Shown here piece after piece: positions 63,339-64,000 of a stretch of 64,000 nucleotides of DNA; within the stretch, counting starts at the first letter, position 1, and every line of letters starts with the position of its first letter. The stretch covers positions 1-64,000 of the forward strand of contig JAACCT010000015.1 of the NCBI GenBank assembly GCA_009937255.1. Reading direction: 5' to 3'. This DNA comes from Dehalococcoidales bacterium. Lineage in GTDB: Bacteria; Chloroflexota; Dehalococcoidia; Lucifugimonadales; Lucifugimonadaceae. The translations under genes were made by a program, and so were the position numbers. The notes beneath the pieces were generated by a model. That model was not told the DNA's origin. It made no database searches and saw nothing but the letters and a program-made list of their open reading frames with translations.

Positions 63339-64000
63339 CTAAACTCTATATGGTTCAAGGTCTTTCCATTTAGGATTTAATCCAAAACCTGGTAAATCAG
63401 GAGCAAAAACATAACCATCTTTTAAAATTAATTCATTTTCCCAAATTTTACCGTGCATGGGATTTACAGTATCTCTATAATATTCAAGTATTAAGCCATT
63501 TGGGATTGCAGAAACTAAATGAATGTGTACCTCTTGAGCACCATGGGGAGCAATATCTAAATCATTACTTTGCGCCAATGCACATACCTTCATAAATTCA
63601 GTAACTCCACCTAAAATAAGACAATCAGGTTGTAAAATATCAGCAGCTCTATGGTTTATCATATCTCTGAAACCATATCTAGTATATTCATTCTCACCCG
63701 CTGCAATAGGAATAGAAGTAGATCTTGTAATTTCTCCTTGTCCTATATAATCATCAGGTTCAACAGGTTCTTCAAACCAAAAAAGATCATATTTTTCAGC
63801 TTTTCTAGCAAATTCTATTGCTTCATAATGTCTATAAGCGTTATTTGCATCTACCATTAGCTTTACATCATTACCAATAACCTCTCTACAAACTTTTACT
63901 CTTTGAATATCTTCATGTATAGATAAAGCTCCAACTTTTATTTTTACAGCCTTTGCCCCTATATTTAAATTTTCTTCCATCTCATTTGCAAGTTCTTTTA
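63339..64000 (-). CDS. Enolase-superfamily enzyme, mandelate racemase type (partial)
   Basis: C-terminal 220 residues of a gene that continues past the right edge (frame open to base 64000). Barrel motifs: KIKVG (KxK), metal Asp in LMVDANNAYRH, Glu in FWFEEPVEPDD, Glu in IAAGENEYTR, DILQPDCLILGG and the general-base-type His in IAPHGAQEVHIH. So it belongs to the mandelate racemase group with a Lys-x-Lys and a His base. It is not closely similar to the RhmD-like copy at 15669. The substrate is unknown. Confidence 0.87.
   Translation of the reverse strand, partial: KELANEMEENLNIGAKAVKIKVGALSIHEDIQRVKVCREVIGNDVKLMVDANNAYRHYEAIEFARKAEKYDLFWFEEPVEPDDYIGQGEITRSTSIPIAAGENEYTRYGFRDMINHRAADILQPDCLILGGVTEFMKVCALAQSNDLDIAPHGAQEVHIHLVSAIPNGLILEYYRDTVNPMHGKIWENELILKDGYVFAPDLPGFGLNPKWKDLEPYRV

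Noticed and set aside
1-64000. CRISPR arrays, insertion sequences, prophage or integrase genes
   Set aside because: I saw no spaced direct repeats, transposases or phage proteins; the window is ordinary chromosome.

Overview
The window is 64 kb of an AT-rich, densely packed bacterial chromosome. Genes are short-spaced, often with 4-30 nt overlaps, and TTG starts are frequent. No gap exceeds 300 bases once the frameshifted, start-less and small genes below are counted. The lineage cannot be proven from the sequence. A very short EF-Ts (164 aa), a full MEP isoprenoid set, scattered enolase-superfamily, lactonase, XdhC/MocA and MFS paralogues and an LppX-like lipoprotein suggest a free-living, probably marine, streamlined heterotroph, perhaps a Chloroflexota (SAR202/Dehalococcoidia-like) lineage. 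That placement is inference.

Layout. 1-13.6 kb: one long plus-strand core block, rpsB(end)-tsf-pyrH-frr-uppS-cdsA-dxr-rseP-ispG-proS, an intrinsic terminator, then nusA-infB-rbfA-truB. It covers translation, envelope lipid and isoprenoid synthesis. 13.6-19.4 kb: nhaA, a PhnP-like metallo-hydrolase, an L-rhamnonate-dehydratase-like enolase, tRNA-Pro(TGG), a 6-phosphogluconolactonase-like propeller and an MFS carrier. 19.5-24.9 kb: a small zinc-ribbon protein, a PhoP/PhoR-type two-component system, pstC-pstA, an EVE-domain protein and TatD. 25-36 kb: MFS carrier, aconitase, a frameshifted SDR39U1 epimerase, DUF3500 protein, fhs with an overlapping MFS carrier behind a tandem palindromic operator, gpmA, a DUF192 lipoprotein and ispH. 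36-43 kb: prs, secA, an unknown gene and valS. 43-51 kb (minus strand): folD-pdhA-pdhB-pdhC-thyX-coaX-coaBC-unknown-rraA-like. 51-57.9 kb: acpS, a 14-TM-type MFS exporter, an LppX-like lipoprotein, then a TPP riboswitch controlling a ThiZ-ThiX-ThiY-type ABC importer, an SMP-30 lactonase and thiD. 57.9-60.4 kb: a pabB/trpE-like, pabA-like, pabC-like trio. 60.4-64 kb: SDR, unknown M24-like fragment, mocA, xdhC and a partial second enolase.

The most unusual signals are the following. (i) Two frameshifts in 7-base homopolymers interrupt otherwise intact genes (uppS, SDR39U1). (ii) In the 53-54 kb segment two divergent genes lack ATG/GTG/TTG and seem to begin at ATA ATC AAA, and the ABC ATPase also has TGA exactly at its signature serine. 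(iii) Two 13-bp palindromes 21 bp apart precede an MFS-fhs transport/assimilation pair. (iv) The aminodeoxychorismate-type operon carries atypical catalytic motifs (PIAGT; HPD instead of HPE). Three of the MFS carriers are related YYGW-type paralogues, each placed beside a different gene, which suggests substrate diversification.
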